Assembly (NCBI GenBank): GCA_913045275.1
Contig: CAJWPG010000002.1
Location: forward strand, 1-64,000
Source: an uncultured Pelagibacteraceae bacterium
Lineage (GTDB): Bacteria; Pseudomonadota; Alphaproteobacteria; Pelagibacterales; Pelagibacteraceae
Direction: 5' to 3'
Length of the DNA stretch: 64,000 nucleotides
The notes beneath the pieces are model-generated. The model worked only from the letters and a program-made list of their open reading frames with translations. It was not told where the DNA came from and did not search any database. The translations under genes were made by a program, and so were the position numbers. Of this stretch, positions 8,601 through 20,099 are shown in pieces (within the stretch, counting starts at the first letter, position 1; each line of letters opens with the position of its first letter).

Positions 8601-9757
8601 GCATTAAACAAAGAGCATCAACAATACTTTCAGGTGCAAAATTGAATAAAAAAATAAAAAATATTGAGAATGGCACAAAAATAAATGAAGAGATCATAAA
8701 TAACTTTCTAATATCTGATTTATTCAAAATTAATACTGAAGACGAAAATATAAACGATGTACTGTCTCAATTAATAGAGCAATACAACGTAGCAAAAAAA
8801 GATATACAAGATCGTTTTGAAGATAAAGTTTTAAAAATAAAACAAGGCGACGACTTGTTGCCAAGTGTAATGAAAATGGTTAAAATTTTTGTTGCTATTA
8901 AAAGGAGACTAAGACCTGGAGATAAAATGTCAGGAAGACATGGAAACAAGGGAGTTGTTAGTAAAATTGTACCTGTAGAAGATATGCCTTACAGAGAAAA
9001 TGGAAAACCTGTTGACATAGTTTTAAATCCTTTAGGCGTACCTAGTAGAATGAATGTGGGACAAATTTTAGAAACTCATTTAGGTTGGTCTTGCACTGAA
9101 CTTGGTGAAAAATTGAATCAATTAGTAAATGAAAATCAAAAAAAAATAGAAAAAACAGAAAAAATTAAATCTTTTTTGAAATCTGTTTATGGAAAACAAA
9201 TATTTGATGAAAATATAGAAAATCTATCTGATTCAGAGTTTAATGATTTATGTAAAAATATTCAACAAGGCGTTCCTATATCCACACCAGTTTTTGATGG
9301 TGCTAAAGAACAAGATGTAACAAAAATGTTAGAATTAGCTAACCTACCAAGTTCAGGACAAACTGATTTGTGGGATGGAAGAACAGGGAAAAAATTTGAT
9401 AGAGAGGTTACGGTTGGAACTATTTATATGCTCAAACTACACCATCTAGTGGAAGACAAAATTCACGCAAGATCTACAGGTCCGTATAGCTTGGTAACAC
9501 AACAACCTCTTGGTGGCAAAGCTCAATTAGGAGGTCAAAGGTTTGGCGAAATGGAAGTTTGGGCACTCGAAGCTTATGGCGCATCCTACACATTACAGGA
9601 AATTTTAACAGTAAAATCCGATGATGTTGCAGGTAGAGTAAAAGTTTACGAAACAATTGTAAAAGGTGAAGAAAATTTTGAATCAGGAATCCCCGAGTCA
9701 TTTAATGTACTGATAAAAGAAATAAAATCTTTAGCTTTAAATGTGGAGTTAAACTAA
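5675..9757 (+). CDS. rpoB: DNA-directed RNA polymerase subunit beta
   Basis: The beta subunit forms one pincer of RNA polymerase. The rifampicin-pocket region has [15 protein letters not shown] at about residue 515, then [14 protein letters not shown]; the drug-contact Asp, His and Ser residues are those of sensitive enzymes. The active-site lysine region [12 protein letters not shown] is at about residue 1082, and the C-terminal [17 protein letters not shown] clamp anchor is intact. At 1360 aa it is full length. Only 2 bp separate it from rpoC. Immediately upstream lies a hairpin and no strong Shine-Dalgarno sequence. Confidence 0.99.
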   Translation: MQLSFTEKKNIRKSFGKLKESLSIPNLIEVQKNSYKQLTEFKGDIDQHLIKGFDRVFKSIFPIEDLNDKATLEYVSYKLEKPKFDVEECITRGLTYSAALKCTLRLVVYEIDQENNTKDIMSAKEQEVYMGEVPMMTESGTFITNGVQRVVVNQMHRSPGVFFDHDKGKSHASGKLLFNCRIIPNRGSWLDFEFDVKDFLYFRIDRKKKILISTLLLALGYSKNDIVNEYYEKETYLFDEKISKWKTKFDPENYKAKNFSEEVVNSKTKKVVIKLGEKINFLTAKKLANEGLKDIYVSNESLYGKFLYKNIKKEEESFNIGTELNETIIKKFIENKIYTIEIAKTNSISKGPYLLQTIFNDKNDNKNDAITEIYKVLRPGEPPTIEIAEQIFNNLFFSSDRYDLSDVGRVKINSRLNLICSDKITILRNDDIFSIIQKMLDLRDGKDEIDDIDHLGNRRVRSVGELVENQARIGVYRMERAIKEKMTTLDVESSMPQDLINAKPLTISLKDFFATSQLSQFMDQTNPLSEITHKRRVSALGPGGLTRERAGFEVRDVHPTHYGRICPIETPEGPNIGLINSLSTYSKINKYGFIESPYKKVENGIVQDKIEYLSAMEETKFTIAQANSLLDTNGKFKEQLVSCRQNLNFILSKSDNIDYIDVSPKQLVSVAASLIPFLENDDANRALMGSNMMRQAVPLLKPEAPLVGTGIESDVALDSGVTIVAKRNGIVDKIDGKRIVIKASNEKDYSQSGVDIYNLQKFKRSNQNTCINQKPLVRVGDKVNSGDIIADGPSTKIGELALGKNVTVAFMPWQGYNFEDSILISERCVTDDVFTSVHIEEYEIMARDTKLGEEDITRDMPNVNEEALKNLDESGIVYIGAEVKPGDILVGKVTPKGDSATGAEEKLLRSIFGEKAIDVTDTSLKMPSGSGGIVVDVRVFNRHGIDKDERSITIERAEIESVQEDKKVEEEILERSIKQRASTILSGAKLNKKIKNIENGTKINEEIINNFLISDLFKINTEDENINDVLSQLIEQYNVAKKDIQDRFEDKVLKIKQGDDLLPSVMKMVKIFVAIKRRLRPGDKMSGRHGNKGVVSKIVPVEDMPYRENGKPVDIVLNPLGVPSRMNVGQILETHLGWSCTELGEKLNQLVNENQKKIEKTEKIKSFLKSVYGKQIFDENIENLSDSEFNDLCKNIQQGVPISTPVFDGAKEQDVTKMLELANLPSSGQTDLWDGRTGKKFDREVTVGTIYMLKLHHLVEDKIHARSTGPYSLVTQQPLGGKAQLGGQRFGEMEVWALEAYGASYTLQEILTVKSDDVAGRVKVYETIVKGEENFESGIPESFNVLIKEIKSLALNVELN

Positions 9758-9759
9758 AA

Positions 9760-12700
9760 ATGAGTAAAGAATTATCAGATTTATTTAAAAACTCAGAAAT
9801 ATCAGAATCTCAAAATTTCAATAGTATAAAAATAACATTAGCTAGCCCCGAAAAAATTAAATCATGGACTTATGGAGAGATAAAAAAACCGGAAACAATA
9901 AATTATAGAACGTTTAGACCTGAAAAAGATGGTTTGTTTTGTGCTAGAATTTTTGGTCCAATTAAGGACTACGAATGTCTATGTGGTAAATATAAAAGAA
10001 TGAAATTTAGAGGAATTATTTGTGAAAAATGCGGTGTAGAAGTCACAAAATCTAACGTAAGAAGAGAAAGAATGGGCCACATAAATTTGGCCACACCTGT
10101 GGCACATATATGGTTTCTTAAATCTTTACCAAGTAGAATTTCGTTAGTATTAGACATGAAACTCAAAGACGTTGAGAGAGTTCTTTATTTTGAAAGTTTT
10201 ATAGTTATTGAGCCTGGGTTAACTGGACTTAATAAAAGTCAACTTCTAGGAGAAGAAGAACTAATCAAGTATCAAGATGAGTATGGCGAAGAATCTTTTA
10301 ATGCTGGTATAGGAGCAGAAGCAATCCTTGAAATTTTAAAATCAATAAATATAGAGGATGAAAGAAATATATTAATCAAGTCTATAAAAGAAACAAGATC
10401 AAAAGTTTCAGAAGAAAGGTCAATAAAAAGATTAAAATTAATTGAATCATTTATTGAAACTGGAAACAAACCTGAATGGATGATTTTAACTACAATTCCC
10501 GTAATACCTCCTGAATTAAGACCTCTTGTTCCTTTGGATGGTGGACGATTTGCTACATCTGATCTTAACGATTTATATAGAAGAGTAATAAATAGAAATA
10601 ATAGACTTAAACGATTAATAGATCTTAAAGCACCTGATATTATTGTTAGAAATGAAAAAAGAATGCTTCAAGAATCTGTTGATGCACTATTTGACAATGG
10701 ACGAAGAGGAAGAGTAATAACAGGTACAGGAAAAAGACCTCTTAAATCTCTTGCAGAAATGTTAAAAGGAAAGCAGGGAAGGTTTAGACAAAACTTATTG
10801 GGTAAACGAGTTGATTATTCAGGAAGATCAGTCATCGTTGTTGGGCCAGATCTTAAACTTCACGAATGTGGACTGCCAAAAAAAATGGCACTAGAGTTAT
10901 TTAAACCTTTTTTATATGCAAGATTAAACAAATTAGGCTTAGTATCTACAATAAAACAAGCAAAAAAACTTGTTGAGAAAGAAAAAAACGAAGTGTGGGA
11001 TGCATTAGAATTAATTGTTAGAGAACATCCGGTAATTCTAAATAGAGCACCTACATTACACAGATTAGGAGTCCAAGCATTTGAACCAAAATTGATTGAA
11101 GGTAATGCTATAGAATTACATCCATTAACATGCGCGGCATTTAATGCAGATTTTGATGGTGATCAAATGGCTGTTCACGTACCTTTAAGCTTAGAAGCTC
11201 AGTTAGAAGCAAGAGTGTTAATGATGTCTACAAATAATATTTTAAGTCCATCAAACGGAAAACCTATCATTGTACCAAGTCAGGATATGATTTTAGGTAT
11301 ATACTATTTATCTCATCCACCATATCAATCTGAAAAGGTTGACGGTTATTTTGTTAATACCTTAGAAATAGAACATGCTTTAGAGATAGGACAAGTAAAT
11401 GTACATTCAAGAATAGTTTCTAAATTTGAAACTATTGATGAAAACGGAAAAATTAAATTTGAAAAATATATTAGTACTGTTGGACGTTTTCTTCTTGCTA
11501 ATTTGTTGCCAAAAAATATAAACAATAAATTTTCTTTGGTTGATAGATTGTTGCCAAAAAAAATTGTATCAGAAATAATAGATCACGTATTTAGATTCTC
11601 AGGACAAAAAAATACTGTTATTTTTTGTGATAAACTTAAAGATCTTGGTTTTAAACATGCTTTTAAAGCTGGGATTTCATTTGGTAAAGACGATTTAGTT
11701 ATACCTGAAAATAAACAACAATTAATTGACGAAACAAAAAAATTAATTTCAGATTATGAAAATCAATATACTGAAGGATTAATTACAAGAGGCGAGAAAT
11801 ACAATAAAGTTATTGATGCTTGGTCAAAATGTACTGATAGAGTTGCTTCAGAAATGATGAAAGGAATTTCAGCTACTGAAATTTCAAACAATGGTTTAAA
11901 AATTAACTCTGTATTTATGATGGCCGATAGTGGAGCAAGAGGATCTGCCGCTCAAATGAAACAGCTTGCAGGAATGAGAGGACTTATTGCAAAACCATCT
12001 GGAGAAATTATAGAATCCCCAATTACATCGAATTTTAAAGAAGGATTAACTGCATTAGAGTATTTTAATTCAACACATGGAGCTAGAAAAGGTTTAGCAG
12101 ACACTGCTCTAAAAACTGCAAGTTCTGGATACTTAACTAGAAGATTATGCGATGTTGCTCAAGATTTAACTATCACAAAAGAAAAATGTGAAAAACCTGG
12201 ATTTATAAAACTATCTGAAATCCTAGAGGGAGGAAATATTATGGTCAGTCTCTCTGAAAGATCTCTTGGTAGAGTTACAGCTAAAAATCTTAAAAATCCA
12301 CTCACTGGTGAAATAATAATTAAAAAAGAAGAAATGATTGATGAAGCAGCTTGTGATAAAATAGATTCTGCAGGAGTGAAAACTATAAATGTTTATTCAG
12401 TAATGACATGTAGCTCTAAAATTGGAGTTTGCTCGAGATGTTATGGTAGAGATTTGTCGAGAGGAAAAATGGTACATGTTGGAGAAGCTATAGGAATGAT
12501 TTCAGCTCAATCAATAGGTGAACCAGGTACACAATTAACCATGAGAACCTTCCACGTTGGAGGTACCGCTTCAGTAAAACAAGAATCACAAATATTATCT
12601 AACTCTAAAGGAATAATAAAAATAACAAACACAAATTTACTAGAAGATTCAAAAAAGAATCTTATTGTAATGGGAAGAAATACTGAATTATCAATAGAAG

Positions 12701-13923
12701 ATGAAAATGATCTACAAGTAGCTTCTTACAAAATACCATATGGATCAAAATTATTCTTCCAAAATGGAGATAAAATTAAAAAAGGAACTAAAATTTGTGA
12801 TTGGGATCCTTACACAACTCCAGTTATAGCTGAAAAAGATGGTATAGCAAATTATGTAGACTTAATAGATGGAGTTTCATTAGCAGAAACAACTGATGAC
12901 GCAACAGGAATTTCAACAAAAGCAGTAGTTGATTGGAAAACTCAATCAAAAAACGCAGATTTAAAACCTAGAATAACATTAAGAGATGAAAAAGGAAAAA
13001 TAATCAAAAAAGCTGACGATAACGAAGCAAGATATTATTTAGTACCAGACTCAATATTGTCTGTTAAAGATGGACAAAAAATATCGGCTGGAGATGTAAT
13101 TGCTAGATTACCTAAAGAAACCACAAAAACAAAAGATATTACAGGTGGATTACCTAGAGTTGCTGAATTATTTGAAGCAAGAAAAGCAAAAGATAGCGCA
13201 ATTATTGCGGAGAATGATGGAAAGATATTATTTGGAAAAGAATTAAGAGGTAAGCAAAAAGTTACAATACAATCAGATAATGGTGAAACTTCTAATTATT
13301 TAATTCCTAAAGGAAAACATATAAATTTTAATGAAGGCGAAAAAATTAAAAAAGGAGAATATTTATTAGATGGTCAACCTTTGCCTCATGATATTTTAAG
13401 AATATTAGGTATAGAAGAATTGACTGATTATTTTGTAAATCAAGTACAAGATGTATACAGGTTACAAGGAGTAATTATTAATGATAAACATATAGAAGTA
13501 ATTTTAAGACAAATGCTTAAAAAAATTGAAGTTAAGGAATCCGGAGATAGCACTTTAATGCCCGGTGAGATTATTGATAGAATAAAATTTGAAGAAATTA
13601 ATGAAAAGCTAATAGCAGAAAATAAAAAAACAGCTTTAGGAGAAAGAGTTTTAATGGGAATTACAAAAGCGTCATTACAAACCGAATCATTTATATCAGC
13701 AGCATCATTTCAAGAAACTACCAGAGTGTTAACTGATGCGGCTATAAAGGGAAAAACAGATAAACTTATTGGATTGAAAGAAAATGTTATAGTAGGAAGA
13801 TTAGTTCCTGCTGGCACAGGCTCAATTAAAAATTTATGGAATAAAAAAGCCTTAGAAGACGACAAAAAATTCCTATCTGAGCAAGAAAAAATAGAACCCT
13901 CAGAATCTCAGTTAAATCAATAA
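9760..13923 (+). CDS. rpoC: DNA-directed RNA polymerase subunit beta'
   Basis: The beta' subunit carries the catalytic magnesium site. Zinc site 1 is CLCGKYKRM...CEKCG (about residues 73-92). The invariant NADFDGDQ triad of aspartates is at about residue 461. The trigger loop and bridge helix region contain [15 protein letters not shown], and zinc site 2 includes [13 protein letters not shown] (about residue 885). The 1387-aa length is normal. It is followed by a 158-bp spacer holding the rpsL promoter and leader hairpins. Confidence 0.99.
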   Translation: MSKELSDLFKNSEISESQNFNSIKITLASPEKIKSWTYGEIKKPETINYRTFRPEKDGLFCARIFGPIKDYECLCGKYKRMKFRGIICEKCGVEVTKSNVRRERMGHINLATPVAHIWFLKSLPSRISLVLDMKLKDVERVLYFESFIVIEPGLTGLNKSQLLGEEELIKYQDEYGEESFNAGIGAEAILEILKSINIEDERNILIKSIKETRSKVSEERSIKRLKLIESFIETGNKPEWMILTTIPVIPPELRPLVPLDGGRFATSDLNDLYRRVINRNNRLKRLIDLKAPDIIVRNEKRMLQESVDALFDNGRRGRVITGTGKRPLKSLAEMLKGKQGRFRQNLLGKRVDYSGRSVIVVGPDLKLHECGLPKKMALELFKPFLYARLNKLGLVSTIKQAKKLVEKEKNEVWDALELIVREHPVILNRAPTLHRLGVQAFEPKLIEGNAIELHPLTCAAFNADFDGDQMAVHVPLSLEAQLEARVLMMSTNNILSPSNGKPIIVPSQDMILGIYYLSHPPYQSEKVDGYFVNTLEIEHALEIGQVNVHSRIVSKFETIDENGKIKFEKYISTVGRFLLANLLPKNINNKFSLVDRLLPKKIVSEIIDHVFRFSGQKNTVIFCDKLKDLGFKHAFKAGISFGKDDLVIPENKQQLIDETKKLISDYENQYTEGLITRGEKYNKVIDAWSKCTDRVASEMMKGISATEISNNGLKINSVFMMADSGARGSAAQMKQLAGMRGLIAKPSGEIIESPITSNFKEGLTALEYFNSTHGARKGLADTALKTASSGYLTRRLCDVAQDLTITKEKCEKPGFIKLSEILEGGNIMVSLSERSLGRVTAKNLKNPLTGEIIIKKEEMIDEAACDKIDSAGVKTINVYSVMTCSSKIGVCSRCYGRDLSRGKMVHVGEAIGMISAQSIGEPGTQLTMRTFHVGGTASVKQESQILSNSKGIIKITNTNLLEDSKKNLIVMGRNTELSIEDENDLQVASYKIPYGSKLFFQNGDKIKKGTKICDWDPYTTPVIAEKDGIANYVDLIDGVSLAETTDDATGISTKAVVDWKTQSKNADLKPRITLRDEKGKIIKKADDNEARYYLVPDSILSVKDGQKISAGDVIARLPKETTKTKDITGGLPRVAELFEARKAKDSAIIAENDGKILFGKELRGKQKVTIQSDNGETSNYLIPKGKHINFNEGEKIKKGEYLLDGQPLPHDILRILGIEELTDYFVNQVQDVYRLQGVIINDKHIEVILRQMLKKIEVKESGDSTLMPGEIIDRIKFEEINEKLIAENKKTALGERVLMGITKASLQTESFISAASFQETTRVLTDAAIKGKTDKLIGLKENVIVGRLVPAGTGSIKNLWNKKALEDDKKFLSEQEKIEPSESQLNQ

Positions 13924-13952
13924 TAATAGTTGATATTTATATCTCTTTTAAT

Positions 13953-13980
13953 TTGACAAATATAATTTCTATTGTAATTT
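13953..13980 (+). promoter_or_regulatory. candidate promoter for the rpsL-rpsG-fusA-S10-spc unit
   Basis: A perfect TTGACA (13953-13958) is followed after 14-16 bp by imperfect -10 candidates (TGTAAT 13973-13978 or TAATTT 13975-13980). It lies in the only sizeable spacer between rpoC and the ribosomal cluster. The consensus TATAAT at 13961-13966 is too close to this -35 to pair with it. Confidence 0.4.
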
Positions 13981-14002
13981 GGCGATGTTTTTGGTTGGAA
14001 TG

Positions 14003-14019
14003 TAGTGACATGATCACTA
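14003..14019 (+). promoter_or_regulatory. first leader hairpin upstream of rpsL
   Basis: TAGTGA-CATGA-TCACTA is a perfect 6-bp stem with a 5-nt loop. It lies 62 bp upstream of the rpsL start codon and downstream of the candidate promoter, so it would be in the 5' leader. Confidence 0.5.
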
Positions 14020-14030
14020 AACACTGCCAC

Positions 14031-14050
14031 AAATAACCTGTCAGTTATTT
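14031..14050 (+). promoter_or_regulatory. second leader hairpin upstream of rpsL
   Basis: AAATAAC-CTGTCA-GTTATTT is a perfect 7-bp stem with a 6-nt loop, 11 bp after the first hairpin and 31 bp before the rpsL ATG. Together they look like a structured leader, possibly the target of a ribosomal-protein repressor (S7 or S12). That role is inference. Confidence 0.5.
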
Positions 14051-14081
14051 CATCAAAAATTAAAATTGTAACAAAAAATTT

Positions 14082-14450
14082 ATGCCAACAATTAATCAGT
14101 TGATAAGAAAAAGTAGAACAAAGCCATTAGCTAGGAATAAAGTTCCAGCACTACAAAAACAACCTCTTAAGAGGGGAGTTTGTGTAAAAGTTTATACAAC
14201 TACTCCTAAAAAACCAAACTCTGCGTTAAGAAAAGTTGCAAGAGTCAGGTTGTCAAATGGTTTTGAAGTTACAGCTTATATTCCTGGTGAAGGACATAAT
14301 TTACAAGAACATTCAGTTGTATTAATTAGAGGTGGAAGGGTAAAAGATTTACCTGGAGTAAGATATCATATACTTAGGGGCAATTTAGATACTCAAGGTG
14401 TGGCAAATAGAAAAAAAAGAAGATCTCTTTACGGAACAAAAAAAAGGTAA
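14082..14450 (+). CDS. rpsL: 30S ribosomal protein S12
   Basis: S12 lies at the decoding centre and controls translational accuracy. The signatures [18 protein letters not shown] (about residues 40-57) and [13 protein letters not shown] (about 84-96) are intact and keep the lysines changed in streptomycin-resistant mutants elsewhere. It is 122 aa long. It is the first gene after the 158-bp spacer and leads a run of more than twenty ribosomal genes. Confidence 0.98.
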   Translation: MPTINQLIRKSRTKPLARNKVPALQKQPLKRGVCVKVYTTTPKKPNSALRKVARVRLSNGFEVTAYIPGEGHNLQEHSVVLIRGGRVKDLPGVRYHILRGNLDTQGVANRKKRRSLYGTKKR

Positions 14451-14457
14451 ATGGTAA

Positions 14458-14928
14458 ATGTCTAGAAAAAGAAGAGCTCCAAAAAAAATTCCAGTTATAG
14501 ATCACAAATATAAATCTGTGATTATTCCAAAGTTAATAAATTCAATTATGTATGATGGAAAAAAAATAACAGCAGAAAAAATTGTTTATGAGGCAATAAA
14601 TAAAATCAAAACAAAATCAAAAGAAGAACCTATAACAATTTTTAATGATGCATTTAATAATGTAAGACCAACTGTTGAGGTAAGATCAAGAAGAGTAGGA
14701 GGAGCAACTTATCAAGTACCTGTTGAAGTTAAATCAAAAAGATCTCAAGCATTGGCATTAAGATGGATAGTGGAAGCTTCCAGGAAAAGAAAAGATAAAA
14801 AAATGTCAGATAAGCTTTTTAATGAAATTTATGATGCTTATCAAAATAAAGGATCTGCTATTAAAAAAAAAGAAGACACTCATAAAATGGCAGAATCAAA
14901 CAAAGCTTTTGCGCATTTTAGATGGTAA
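14458..14928 (+). CDS. rpsG: 30S ribosomal protein S7
   Basis: S7 organises the 3' domain of 16S rRNA and in E. coli represses the str operon. The core NVRPTVEVRSRRVGGATYQVP (about residues 67-87) and the C-terminal MAESNKAFAHFRW are typical. Its 156 aa match the family. It lies 7 bp after rpsL and 6 bp before fusA. Confidence 0.98.
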   Translation: MSRKRRAPKKIPVIDHKYKSVIIPKLINSIMYDGKKITAEKIVYEAINKIKTKSKEEPITIFNDAFNNVRPTVEVRSRRVGGATYQVPVEVKSKRSQALALRWIVEASRKRKDKKMSDKLFNEIYDAYQNKGSAIKKKEDTHKMAESNKAFAHFRW

Positions 14929-14934
14929 ATCATT

Positions 14935-17010
14935 ATGGCTAGATCACATACACTAGATAAATATAGAAACATTGGAATTATGGCACATATAGATGCAGGA
15001 AAAACTACTACTACGGAAAGAATTTTATATTACACAGGAAAAAGCCATAAGATAGGTGAAGTTCATGATGGCGCAGCAACGATGGATTGGATGGAACAAG
15101 AACAGGAAAGAGGAATAACTATTACATCGGCTGCCACAACATGTTTTTGGAATGAACATAGAATTAACATAATTGATACGCCTGGTCATGTTGATTTCAC
15201 TATTGAAGTTGAAAGATCTTTAAAAGTTCTAGATGGTGCTGTAGCAGTTTTTGATGGAGTTGCTGGTGTTGAGCCACAATCCGAAACAGTTTGGAGGCAA
15301 GCTGACAAATATAAAGTTCCAAGAATTTGTTTTGTAAATAAATTAGACAGAACTGGCGCAGATTTTTTTATGTGTGTTGATATGATAAAAGATCGACTTG
15401 GAGCAAAACCTTTGGTAATGCAATTACCAGTTGGTATAGAAGCTTCATTACAAGGCATTGTTGATCTTGTTAAAATGAAAGCGATTATATGGAAAGACGA
15501 AACTCTTGGTGCAGAATTTGAGATTAAAGATATTCCAGAAAATTTAAAAGAGAACGCAAAAAAATACAGGAAAGAATTAGTAGAAACAGCTGTAGAACAA
15601 GATGAAAAATTAATGGAAAATTACCTTAACGGTAAAGAGATTAAAGAAGAAGATTTAATTAAATGTATAAGAAAAGGATGTTTAAATTTTGATTTTGTTC
15701 CAGTATTAACTGGTTCTGCTTTTAAAAATAAAGGTGTACAACCACTTCTTGATGCTGTTGTAGATTATTTACCAAGTCCTATAGATATTAATTCTATTAA
15801 AGGAACCAAACCTAACTCTAAGGATGAAATAGAAAGAAAATTTGAAGATAAAGAACCTTTTTCAGCTCTAGCATTTAAAGTAGCTACAGATCCTTTTGTA
15901 GGAACTTTAACTTTTATAAGAATATATTCAGGAACCTTAAAAGCAGCTACCGGCATATATAATACTACTAGAGACAAAGAAGAAAGAGTTGGCAGAATGT
16001 TACTAATGCATGCCAATTCTAGAGAAGATGTTAAAGAGGCAAATACAGGAGATATAGTAGCTTTGGCAGGTCTTAAATATACAATAACAGGACATACACT
16101 ATCTGAAGAAGATAATCCTATTATACTTGAACCGATGGATTTTCCAGATCCAGTAATTGAAATTGCGGTTGAGCCCAAAACAAAAGCAGATCAAGAAAAA
16201 ATGGGAGAAGCCTTAGGTAGACTGGCTAAAGAAGACCCTTCGTTTAGAGTTACTTCCGATGAAGAATCAGGTCAAACAATTATAAAAGGTATGGGAGAAC
16301 TTCATCTAGATATAATAGTTGATAGAATGAAAAGAGAATTTAAAGTTGAAGCAAATGTAGGAGCTCCACAAGTGGCTTACAGAGAGACCATACTAAACTC
16401 TGCTGAATTTGATTATACACATAAGAAACAAAGTGGCGGAGCAGGGCAATTTGCTAGAGTTAAATTAACTGTTGAACCTTTAGAACCAGGTAAAGGAAGA
16501 GAAATAGAAAGTAAAATAAAAGGTGGAGCCATACCAAAAGAATTTATTCCTGGAGTAGAAAAAGGAGTTGAAACTGTGGCTGACAGTGGAATACTAGCGG
16601 GCTTTCCACTAATTGATTACAAAGTTACAATATTAGATGGTTTACATCATGATGTTGACTCTAGTGTGCTTGCATTTGAACTTGCCTCAAGACAATGTTT
16701 TAAAGAAGCATGTACAAGAGGAACTTTAAAATTACTTGAACCAATAATGAGAGTTGAAGTTGTAACACCAGAAGATTACATGGGTGACGTTATTGGAGAT
16801 TTAAATAGCAGAAGAGGACAGATTAATACACAAGAACAACGTGGCAATGCTACCGTTATTACAGCAATGGTACCATTAGCTAATATGTTTGGTTATATTA
16901 ATAGTTTAAGATCAATGTCACAAGGAAGAGCACAATACTCAATGTTTTTTGATCATTATGATAAAGTTCCACAAAATGTACAGGACGAAGTAACTAAAAA
17001 AACAGGTTAA
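14935..17010 (+). CDS. fusA: translation elongation factor G
   Basis: EF-G drives ribosomal translocation by GTP hydrolysis. G1 [13 protein letters not shown] (residues about 17-29), switch [13 protein letters not shown]3 DTPGHVDFT and G4 NKLDR are present, and domains II-V run to the end (691 aa, normal). Domain IV carries [14 protein letters not shown]. The following gene is rpsJ after 2 bp; the tuf gene that normally sits here is missing. Confidence 0.99.
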   Translation: MARSHTLDKYRNIGIMAHIDAGKTTTTERILYYTGKSHKIGEVHDGAATMDWMEQEQERGITITSAATTCFWNEHRINIIDTPGHVDFTIEVERSLKVLDGAVAVFDGVAGVEPQSETVWRQADKYKVPRICFVNKLDRTGADFFMCVDMIKDRLGAKPLVMQLPVGIEASLQGIVDLVKMKAIIWKDETLGAEFEIKDIPENLKENAKKYRKELVETAVEQDEKLMENYLNGKEIKEEDLIKCIRKGCLNFDFVPVLTGSAFKNKGVQPLLDAVVDYLPSPIDINSIKGTKPNSKDEIERKFEDKEPFSALAFKVATDPFVGTLTFIRIYSGTLKAATGIYNTTRDKEERVGRMLLMHANSREDVKEANTGDIVALAGLKYTITGHTLSEEDNPIILEPMDFPDPVIEIAVEPKTKADQEKMGEALGRLAKEDPSFRVTSDEESGQTIIKGMGELHLDIIVDRMKREFKVEANVGAPQVAYRETILNSAEFDYTHKKQSGGAGQFARVKLTVEPLEPGKGREIESKIKGGAIPKEFIPGVEKGVETVADSGILAGFPLIDYKVTILDGLHHDVDSSVLAFELASRQCFKEACTRGTLKLLEPIMRVEVVTPEDYMGDVIGDLNSRRGQINTQEQRGNATVITAMVPLANMFGYINSLRSMSQGRAQYSMFFDHYDKVPQNVQDEVTKKTG

Positions 17011-17012
17011 AA

Positions 17013-17321
17013 ATGGAAAAGCAAAATATAAGAATAAAACTTAGAGCTTACGATAACAAAGTTCTTGATCAATCCACTGAAGAAATAGTAAACACAGTAA
17101 AAAGAACAGGCGCAGATATAAAAGGACCTATTCCTCTACCTACAAAAATAGAAAAATATACGGTTTTAAGATCCCCACACATTGATAAAAAAAGTAGAGA
17201 ACAATTCGAAACAAGAACCCACAAAAGATTGATTGACATTATAGAACCAACTCCAGCTACTGTAGAGGCGCTTATGAAGTTAGACTTAGCATCAGGTGTT
17301 GATGTGGAGATTAAAATTTAA
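17013..17321 (+). CDS. rpsJ: 30S ribosomal protein S10
   Basis: S10 is a head protein of the 30S subunit and the NusE antitermination factor. The signature [28 protein letters not shown] spans about residues 38-65, and the protein is 102 aa. It normally opens its own operon, but here it follows fusA by only 2 bp, so no S10 leader for L4 control can exist. Confidence 0.98.
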   Translation: MEKQNIRIKLRAYDNKVLDQSTEEIVNTVKRTGADIKGPIPLPTKIEKYTVLRSPHIDKKSREQFETRTHKRLIDIIEPTPATVEALMKLDLASGVDVEIKI

Positions 17322-18031
17322 TGTCAGAAATAGCGCTAATAGGTAAAAAAATTGGAATGTCACGAGAATTTTATAAAACAGGACAATCAGTTCCAGTAAC
17401 TATATTAAAAATGGAAACTGGAAGAATTATACAAGTAATTGACAAGAATAAAAGGGGTTACAAAGCTGTACAAGTAGGTTTTGGTAAAATTAAGAGTTCA
17501 AAATTAAAAAAATCAATGAAAGGATATTTTACAAAAAAAAACACAGAGCCAAAAAAAATATTAAAAGAATTTAAAGTAAATAATATTGAAGATTACAAAG
17601 AAGGTAATGAAATAGGTATAGAAATTTTAAAAGAAGTAAAATATGTAGATGTAAAATCTAAAACGATAGGCAAGGGCTTCGCAGGAGTTATGAAAAGACA
17701 CAATTTTGCTGGATTAAGGGCTTCACATGGAGTTTCAATTTCTCATAGAGCACATGGCTCAACAGGTCAAAACCAAGATCCTGGAAAAGTATTTAAAGGA
17801 AAAAAAATGGCCGGACATATGGGAGATAAATTTAGAACCATTCAAAATATAGAAATTATAAAAACAGATGCGATAAATAACCTAATATATTTAAAAGGAT
17901 CAATTCCTGGATCAAAAAATTCAGATGTCATAATAAAAAAAGCTGTAAAAAATATAAGAAAATTAACAATGAGTGAGAAAATTGAAATTTTAGAAAAACA
18001 AAAAAAAACTACAGATAAAAAGAAAAAATAA
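17321..18031 (+). CDS. rplC: 50S ribosomal protein L3
   Basis: L3 is an early 23S rRNA-binding protein whose loop reaches the peptidyl-transferase centre. The signature FAGVMKRHNFAG and the HGSTGQNQDPGKVFKGKKMAGHMG loop (about residues 142-168) are intact, including the conserved Gln that is methylated elsewhere. It is 236 aa with a Lys-rich C-terminal tail. It overlaps rpsJ by one base. Confidence 0.97.
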   Translation: MSEIALIGKKIGMSREFYKTGQSVPVTILKMETGRIIQVIDKNKRGYKAVQVGFGKIKSSKLKKSMKGYFTKKNTEPKKILKEFKVNNIEDYKEGNEIGIEILKEVKYVDVKSKTIGKGFAGVMKRHNFAGLRASHGVSISHRAHGSTGQNQDPGKVFKGKKMAGHMGDKFRTIQNIEIIKTDAINNLIYLKGSIPGSKNSDVIIKKAVKNIRKLTMSEKIEILEKQKKTTDKKKK

Positions 18032-18655
18032 ATGAAAATAGATAAAATAAATATTGATGGTAAAAAAAACCCAATTGAAGTTTTAGATAAAATCTTTTCA
18101 GCCAAAATCAACAGACAACTTGTTAGCAATGTACTTTACAAAACAAATGCTAATTTTAAAGGTAGAAAAGCAAAAACCAAACAACAAAATGAAATAAAAG
18201 GTTCGACATCAAAAATATATGCACAAAAAGGGACGGGGAATGCTCGCCATGCTAGCAGAAAAGCTCCAATTTTTGTAGGTGGAGGTGTTGCTCATGGTCC
18301 CAAAGGAGAATCAAAATACAAAAAAAGAAAACTAAACAAAAGTGAAAAAAAATTAAGCATTGTTTCAATGATAACTAAAAAACATAAAGAAAGTAATTTA
18401 ATAATTTTTGATGATTTTGAAAAAAAAATATTAAAAACGAAAGAAATGAATAAAATTTTAATTAAATTTGAAGCTACAAACTCTATAATAATTATAGATA
18501 ATAAATCCATGGATAAGATTCATAAATCAATCAAAAACTTACCAAATGTAAAAATTACTGATACAAATCATTTTAGTTGTTATGATTTAGCAAAATATAA
18601 GAAAGTAATTTTTACAGAAACATCAGTTAAAGAATTAGAAAAGAGATACTCATGA
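18032..18655 (+). CDS. rplD: 50S ribosomal protein L4
   Basis: L4 lines the peptide exit tunnel. The tunnel loop KGTGNARHASRKAPIFVGGG (about residues 70-89) is well conserved; the C-terminal half is more divergent. At 207 aa it is normal. It starts immediately after rplC and overlaps rplW by 4 bp. Confidence 0.97.
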   Translation: MKIDKINIDGKKNPIEVLDKIFSAKINRQLVSNVLYKTNANFKGRKAKTKQQNEIKGSTSKIYAQKGTGNARHASRKAPIFVGGGVAHGPKGESKYKKRKLNKSEKKLSIVSMITKKHKESNLIIFDDFEKKILKTKEMNKILIKFEATNSIIIIDNKSMDKIHKSIKNLPNVKITDTNHFSCYDLAKYKKVIFTETSVKELEKRYS

Positions 18656-18948
18656 TGAACAAAATTCATTTATACGATAAAATAATTTCTCCAATAGTAA
18701 CTGAAAAATCTACAAATTTATCAGAACTAAATAAAATTGTTTTTAAAGTTCCATTAAAGGCAAATAAAAAAAACCTTAAAACAAGTATAGAAAAGATTTT
18801 TAAAGTGAGTGTAACCAAAGTTAATATAGTTAATAAAAAAAATAGAATTAAAACAACTCGGGGAAAAAAAATTAAAATTAAAGGTTATAAGAAAGCAATT
18901 ATAACTTTAAAAAAAGGTCAAAATATTGATCTTACAACAGGTATTTAA
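18652..18948 (+). CDS. rplW: 50S ribosomal protein L23
   Basis: L23 sits at the tunnel exit and docks trigger factor and SRP. The N-terminal IISPIVTEKST and the extended-loop motif NIVNKKNRIKTTRGKKIKIKG match the family; length 98 aa. ATG codons occur at 18652 and 18655; the first gives an ATGA overlap with rplD. Confidence 0.96.
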   Translation: MMNKIHLYDKIISPIVTEKSTNLSELNKIVFKVPLKANKKNLKTSIEKIFKVSVTKVNIVNKKNRIKTTRGKKIKIKGYKKAIITLKKGQNIDLTTGI

Positions 18949-18951
18949 ATT

Positions 18952-19785
18952 ATGTCATTGAAAACATTTAAGCCATATACAAAAACAACTAGAGGAACTG
19001 TGCTAACAAGTAGAGAAGGACTTTGGAAAGGTAGTCCTCATAAACCATTAACATCAGCAAACAACTCTTCTAAAGGCAGAAACAATTATGGAAGAATCAC
19101 ATCAAGAAATCATGGAGGCGGTCATAAACACAAATATAGACATGTTGATTTTTATAGAAAAAAATTAAATTTACCTGCAGAAGTTGAAAGAATTGAATAT
19201 GATCCAAACAGATCATGTCACATAATGCTTGTAAAATTCGAAGATGGAGAAAAATTTTATTATTTAGCTCCACAAGGAGTTAAAGTCGGTGAAATAATTC
19301 AAAATGGACCAAATTCAGAAATTAAAGTAGGAAATTGCCTGCCATTACGTGATATCCCAGTTGGAATTGATATTCATAATGTAGAATTGAATCCTGGTGG
19401 AGGTGGCAAAATTGCAAGATCAGCCGGAACTTCAGTTACTATATCAGGAATAGATGGAAATTATTCAATTATTAAAATGACATCAGGTGAAGTTAGAAAA
19501 ATTGATTCGAGATCTTTAGCTACTGTGGGAGTTTTATCTAATCCCGATAAAAAAAATATTAAAATTGGTAAAGCAGGAAGATCTAGGTGGCTTGGCAGAA
19601 GACCTCACACAAGAGGAGTAGTAAAAAATCCAGTAGATCACCCACACGGCGGTGGAGAAGGTAAATCTGCAGGAGGTAGACATCCCGTATCACCAACAGG
19701 CCAGTCTGCTAAAGGATTAAAAACAAGAGATAATAAAAGAACAGATAAATATATAATAAGAAGAAGAAAGAAAAAAAGAGTGTAA
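18952..19785 (+). CDS. rplB: 50S ribosomal protein L2
   Basis: L2 is needed for subunit joining and peptidyl-transferase activity. RNA-binding motif GRNNYGRITSRNHGGGHKHKYR is near residues 43-64, and the C-terminal signature NPVDHPHGGGEGKSAGGRHP (about 223-242) keeps the essential histidine. Its 277 aa are typical. Confidence 0.98.
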   Translation: MSLKTFKPYTKTTRGTVLTSREGLWKGSPHKPLTSANNSSKGRNNYGRITSRNHGGGHKHKYRHVDFYRKKLNLPAEVERIEYDPNRSCHIMLVKFEDGEKFYYLAPQGVKVGEIIQNGPNSEIKVGNCLPLRDIPVGIDIHNVELNPGGGGKIARSAGTSVTISGIDGNYSIIKMTSGEVRKIDSRSLATVGVLSNPDKKNIKIGKAGRSRWLGRRPHTRGVVKNPVDHPHGGGEGKSAGGRHPVSPTGQSAKGLKTRDNKRTDKYIIRRRKKKRV

Positions 19786-19788
19786 AAT

Positions 19789-20097
19789 ATGGCTAGATCA
19801 GTATGGAAAGGACCTTTTGTAGAAGAAAGCTTAATAAAAAAGGTTGAAAAAATTAAAAATAATCCAAATAGGAAGCCTATAAAAACATGGTCAAGAAAAT
19901 CAACAATTATTCCAGATTTTGTAGGTTTTAGTTTTTTAATTTATAATGGAAAAAAATTCATACCAATAACAGTTTCAGAAGATATGGTAGGACATAAATT
20001 TGGTGAATTTTCACCAACTAGACAATTTTTTGGACATACACCAGCAGATAAAAAAGCAAAACTAGAAACTGGAGCAAAAGGAAATGTTAAAAAATAA
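19789..20097 (+). CDS. rpsS: 30S ribosomal protein S19
   Basis: S19 is a 30S head protein that binds 16S rRNA with S13. It begins [13 protein letters not shown] and has the family signature KTWSRKST and [17 protein letters not shown]. At 102 aa it has a slightly long Lys-rich tail. It lies 3 bp after rplB. Confidence 0.97.
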   Translation: MARSVWKGPFVEESLIKKVEKIKNNPNRKPIKTWSRKSTIIPDFVGFSFLIYNGKKFIPITVSEDMVGHKFGEFSPTRQFFGHTPADKKAKLETGAKGNVKK

Positions 20098-20099
20098 AA

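Noticed and set aside
7990-8727. 245-aa ORF antisense to rpoB
   Set aside because: Long Ser/Pro-rich antisense frame opposite a conserved AT-rich gene; no ribosome-binding context or recognisable domain.
13961-13966. Perfect TATAAT before rpsL
   Set aside because: It is only 2 bp from TTGACA and has no -35 at 16-18 bp upstream, so it was not called as the -10.
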